From assembly GCA_003695505.1 (NCBI GenBank), contig RFIY01000309.1, positions 1 through 7,781 on the forward strand: a stretch of DNA of 7,781 nt. The letters run 5' to 3'. The position numbers were made by a program, and so were the translations under genes. Below the pieces are notes generated by a model. That model was not told the DNA's origin. It saw only the letters and a program-made list of their open reading frames with translations, and did no database searches. This document shows positions 5,277 through 7,781 of the stretch, in pieces (positions within the stretch are counted from its first letter, which is position 1; each line of letters starts with the position of its first letter). Source of the stretch: Candidatus Dadabacteria bacterium. Its GTDB lineage: Bacteria; J088.

Positions 5277-6062
5277 ATGATTCCCTACGCCGACGACAAT
5301 CCGACCAGCCGCCCACCGGTCATGACGCGGGCGCTGGTCGTGATCAATATCGCCGTATTTTTGTTCATGCTGCCGCTGGGACAGCGAGCCGTGTTTGAGT
5401 TCGGAATGATTCCGTGGGAATTGTTCACGGGACGCCGCCTCCCGGACAGCCAGTTGCTGGGATGGCAGGCGATCTTCACGAGCATGTTCATGCATGGTGG
5501 TTTTCTGCATCTTGCGGGCAACATGCTGTTTTTGTGGGTCTTCGGTGACAATGTCGAAGATGCGATGGGTCGGGGGCGCTACCTGATCTTCTATCTGTTG
5601 TGCGGACTGGCGGCTGCCGGCTCCCAGCTCGCCGCGATCCTGGTCAAGGCCGGACCTCCGCCCGACGCCGCAATTCCGCTGTCCACGCTGCTGATGTTGC
5701 CGCCAACGCCTGATCCGACGCGCATGTGGTATGTACCGATGGTTGGTGCAAGCGGGGCGATCAGTGGTGTGATGGCCGCCTATTATGTACTCTACCCGCA
5801 CGCTCGTGTGCGTTTGCTTGTGCCGATTTTCTTCATTCTGACTACGATCGTTGTACCGGCGGCCTTTGTGATTGGCTACTGGTTCATTATTCAGGTCGTC
5901 GCAGGCCTGGCCGATCCTGGTTTTGGTGGTGGCGTGGCCTGGTGGGCGCATATCGGCGGATTCATCGGGGGCCTGGCGCTGCTGCAGCCGTTTCTGAGCC
6001 GGCAGGCGCGGGAGCAGTTGCGACTGCGGCGGCGCTGGCGCAAAATCCAACGGGGCTTCTGA
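5277..6062 (+). CDS. Rhomboid-family intramembrane serine protease
   Basis: The 261-residue membrane protein cleaves transmembrane substrates within the bilayer. Six core membrane segments can be seen at about 18-34, 75-91, 102-122, 157-173, 180-207 and 221-238. The active site is intact: nucleophile S159 in GASG, H225 in WWAHIGG as the dyad partner, and H78 and N82 in FLHLAGN forming the oxyanion region. After the third segment a proline-rich stretch of about 30 residues (125-154, with GPPPD and LPPTPDP) forms an unusually long loop. The protein ends in a strongly basic tail (SRQAREQLRLRRRWRK). The frame is open far upstream, antisense to the lyase gene, but the family N-terminus MIPYADDNPT begins at this ATG. 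Its ribosome binding site is weak. The stop is one base before nadE, so the two are probably co-transcribed. The natural substrate is unknown. Confidence 0.92.
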   Translation: MIPYADDNPTSRPPVMTRALVVINIAVFLFMLPLGQRAVFEFGMIPWELFTGRRLPDSQLLGWQAIFTSMFMHGGFLHLAGNMLFLWVFGDNVEDAMGRGRYLIFYLLCGLAAAGSQLAAILVKAGPPPDAAIPLSTLLMLPPTPDPTRMWYVPMVGASGAISGVMAAYYVLYPHARVRLLVPIFFILTTIVVPAAFVIGYWFIIQVVAGLADPGFGGGVAWWAHIGGFIGGLALLQPFLSRQAREQLRLRRRWRKIQRGF

Positions 6063-6063
6063 T

Positions 6064-7707
6064 ATGAAGGTCGCACTGGCGCAATGTAACCCGCTCGTCG
6101 GCGATCTGGCCGGCAATGCCGACCGCGCCTTTCGGGCCTGGCGACAGGCGGTTGATCTTGGCGCGGATCTGGTCGTGCTGCCGGAACTGTTCCTCTGTGG
6201 CTACCCGCCGGAGGATCTGCTGCTGTTCGATGCGTTCATCGACGAGGCGGAGGCCGTATTGCACGACCTTGCCCGACGCATCGGAGAGGTGCCGCTGCTA
6301 GTCGGAACGGTGCATCGTCCCGGACCGGATCGCCTGATCAATGCCGCGGCATTGTTGCGTGACGGCGCGATTCATGCCGTCGTCGGCAAGACATGCCTGC
6401 CCAATTACGGGCCGTTCGATGAAAAGCGCTATTTCGAGCCGTCGCCGCCGACGGCGCCGATCGAGCTCAACGGCCTCAAGATCGGTGTCACGATCTGCGA
6501 AGATCTCTGGCGCGACGGTCCGGCCGTCGAGCTGCTGCGCAACGAAGATGTCGATGTGGTGCTGAACCTGTCGGCCTCGCCCTATCATCGCCGCAAGTAC
6601 CAGCAGCAGCGCCGACCCGTGTTCGAGGGGCGCGCCTGGGAATGTGGTGCGCCTGTCCTGGTCTGCAATCTTGTCGGCGGGCAGGACGAACTCGTCTTCG
6701 ATGGCCAGTCCTTCGTGGTGGCGCCGGACGGCCGCGAAGTCGCACATGGCCCTGCATTTCGCGAGGCGATCGTACTTGTAGGCGTTGGTTCAGCCGTTGA
6801 GCAAATTGGCACCTACGATCTTGACGGCATGCAGATCGACGTGAATGACGAGCTGCCAGCCGAGCAGGAGCTTGCCGATGCGCTGGGACTCGCGTTACGG
6901 GACTATGTCGAAAAGAACCGGTTTCCGGGCATTCTTGTCGGGCTGAGTGGCGGCGTAGATTCGGCCCTGGTTGCCGCACTGGGTGTCCGTGCGCTTGGCG
7001 CCGAGCGCGTGCGCGCGACGAGTATGCCGAGCCGGTTCAACAGCGCCGGCACGCGCAGCGATGCCCGGGCGCTGGCCGAAGGCCTGGGGATCGCCTTTGA
7101 CGAAGTGCCGATCGAGCGTGTGTTCGAGACGACGCTCGATGTGTTGCGGCCGTATTTGGGCGATGAGGCCGACTGGGGGACGACCGCCGAGAACATGCAG
7201 GCGCGGATTCGCGGCCAGTATCTGATGGCGCTGTCGAACCGCTATGGCCTGCTCGTTACGGCGACCGGCAACAAGAGTGAGCTCGCGATGGGGTACGCGA
7301 CCTTATACGGAGACATGGTCGGTGGCTACGCGCTGATCAAGGATCTGACGAAGACGTGGGTCTACCGGGTCACCGACTACCTGCGTGTCCAGGAAGGGAT
7401 GCCGATTCCCGAAACGATTCTGACCCGTCCACCATCGGCGGAACTGCGCGAAAACCAGACGGACCAGGATTCATTGCCGCCATACGATTTTCTTGATCAG
7501 GTTCTCGAGCTGTACATCGAGCACAATCGCAGTCCGCGCGAAATCGCGCAGGAACTGGGAGACATCGAACTCGTCCGCCACATCTGCCGGGCTGTCGATC
7601 GTAACGAATACAAACGGCGTCAGGCCGCGCCGGGGCCGCGTGTGACCGAGCGCGTCTTTGGCAAGGACCGGCGGATGCCGATCACTCAGCGCTGGATCAG
7701 CTCGTAG
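6064..7707 (+). CDS. nadE: Glutamine-dependent NAD+ synthetase
   Basis: The 547-residue cytosolic enzyme makes NAD+ from nicotinic acid adenine dinucleotide, ATP and glutamine, the last step of NAD synthesis. Residues 1 to about 260 form the nitrilase-type glutaminase, with the Glu-Lys-Cys triad at E41 (LPELFLCGYP), K109 (VVGKTCLPNYG) and C145 (ICEDLW). Residues from about 270 form the ATP-pyrophosphatase synthetase, with the P-loop SGGVDS at 295-300. Substrate-binding segments follow: TTAENMQARIRG (373-384), TGNKSELAMGY (401-411), GDMVGGYALIKDLTKTWVY and TRPPSAELRENQTDQDSLPPY (split across 454-474). Length is normal for the two-domain bacterial form, and every catalytic residue I can check is present. 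It starts one base after the rhomboid stop with only a weak GGGG upstream, so translation may depend on the gene before it. Confidence 0.97.
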   Translation: MKVALAQCNPLVGDLAGNADRAFRAWRQAVDLGADLVVLPELFLCGYPPEDLLLFDAFIDEAEAVLHDLARRIGEVPLLVGTVHRPGPDRLINAAALLRDGAIHAVVGKTCLPNYGPFDEKRYFEPSPPTAPIELNGLKIGVTICEDLWRDGPAVELLRNEDVDVVLNLSASPYHRRKYQQQRRPVFEGRAWECGAPVLVCNLVGGQDELVFDGQSFVVAPDGREVAHGPAFREAIVLVGVGSAVEQIGTYDLDGMQIDVNDELPAEQELADALGLALRDYVEKNRFPGILVGLSGGVDSALVAALGVRALGAERVRATSMPSRFNSAGTRSDARALAEGLGIAFDEVPIERVFETTLDVLRPYLGDEADWGTTAENMQARIRGQYLMALSNRYGLLVTATGNKSELAMGYATLYGDMVGGYALIKDLTKTWVYRVTDYLRVQEGMPIPETILTRPPSAELRENQTDQDSLPPYDFLDQVLELYIEHNRSPREIAQELGDIELVRHICRAVDRNEYKRRQAAPGPRVTERVFGKDRRMPITQRWISS

Positions 7708-7781
7708 CCGTCGCGACCCTTGCGCACGCGGTTGCGCTGTTCGAGCACATCCAGGTAGCCCTGCATCGTCATGATGGCGAC
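7686..7781 (-). CDS. C-terminal fragment of an unrecognised protein
   Basis: A minus-strand frame enters from the right edge and stops at the TGA at 7688-7686. The 31 visible residues end in GYLDVLEQRNRVRKGRDGYELIQR. The pattern of a helix, a basic turn and a short strand ending in YELI resembles the wing of a winged-helix domain, but I do not recognise the family. The last 22 bases overlap the end of nadE in convergent orientation, leaving no room for a separate terminator between the two genes. The open frame, the protein-like composition and the absence of any gene on the plus strand here favour a real gene. Confidence 0.55.
   Translation of the reverse strand, partial: VAIMTMQGYLDVLEQRNRVRKGRDGYELIQR

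Noticed and set aside
4430-5398. 322-codon plus-strand open frame antisense to the lyase-like gene
   Set aside because: It overlaps both the lyase gene and the rhomboid start in another frame, and no domain is seen.
5193-6116. 307-codon minus-strand open frame opposite the rhomboid gene
   Set aside because: Shadow of the rhomboid gene, with no recognisable domain and high Gln/Arg/His content.

Overview
This 7.8-kb window is GC-rich, densely coded bacterial chromosome. Protein families, gene style and the GC-rich intergenic repeats suggest a proteobacterium, most likely a gammaproteobacterium. That placement is an inference from composition and families, not from a marker gene.

Layout. Bases 1-120 hold the 3' end of a plus-strand gene, possibly a TlyA-like RNA methyltransferase. 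Bases 121-1163 hold no credible gene. They hold two copies of a mosaic hairpin-rich repeat and several strong inverted repeats. From 5092 back to 1164 five genes lie on the minus strand: an HMG-CoA-lyase-like enzyme without the family's signature cysteine, an NAD(P)-binding extended SDR, and a compact arsenic cassette of a MerR-family regulator, an Acr3 arsenite carrier and an ArsC arsenate reductase. The three cassette genes overlap end to start. Bases 5093-5276 are a divergent intergenic region with overlapping inverted repeats. From 5277 two plus-strand genes follow with a 1-bp gap: a rhomboid serine protease and a glutamine-dependent NAD+ synthetase. The last 96 bases are the 3' end of a minus-strand gene whose end overlaps that of nadE.

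How the genes work together. The arsenic cassette is a complete minimal system. ArsC reduces arsenate to arsenite, Acr3 exports arsenite, and the regulator presumably senses the metalloid or metal. Control by a MerR-type protein rather than ArsR is unusual. Its three cysteines have the 35- and 9-residue spacings of the metal-binding cysteines of MerR. Its promoter has the classic MerR architecture: TTGACT, a 19-bp spacer filled by a perfect dyad, then TATCCT. The dyad arms resemble the zntA operator of E. coli as I remember it. The predicted transcription start falls on the A of the regulator's ATG, so the mRNA would be leaderless.

The main items for a second look are the MerR-controlled acr3-arsC unit, the Cys-to-Arg change in the HMG-CoA-lyase-like enzyme, the overlapping dyads between the divergent genes, and the duplicated mosaic repeat.
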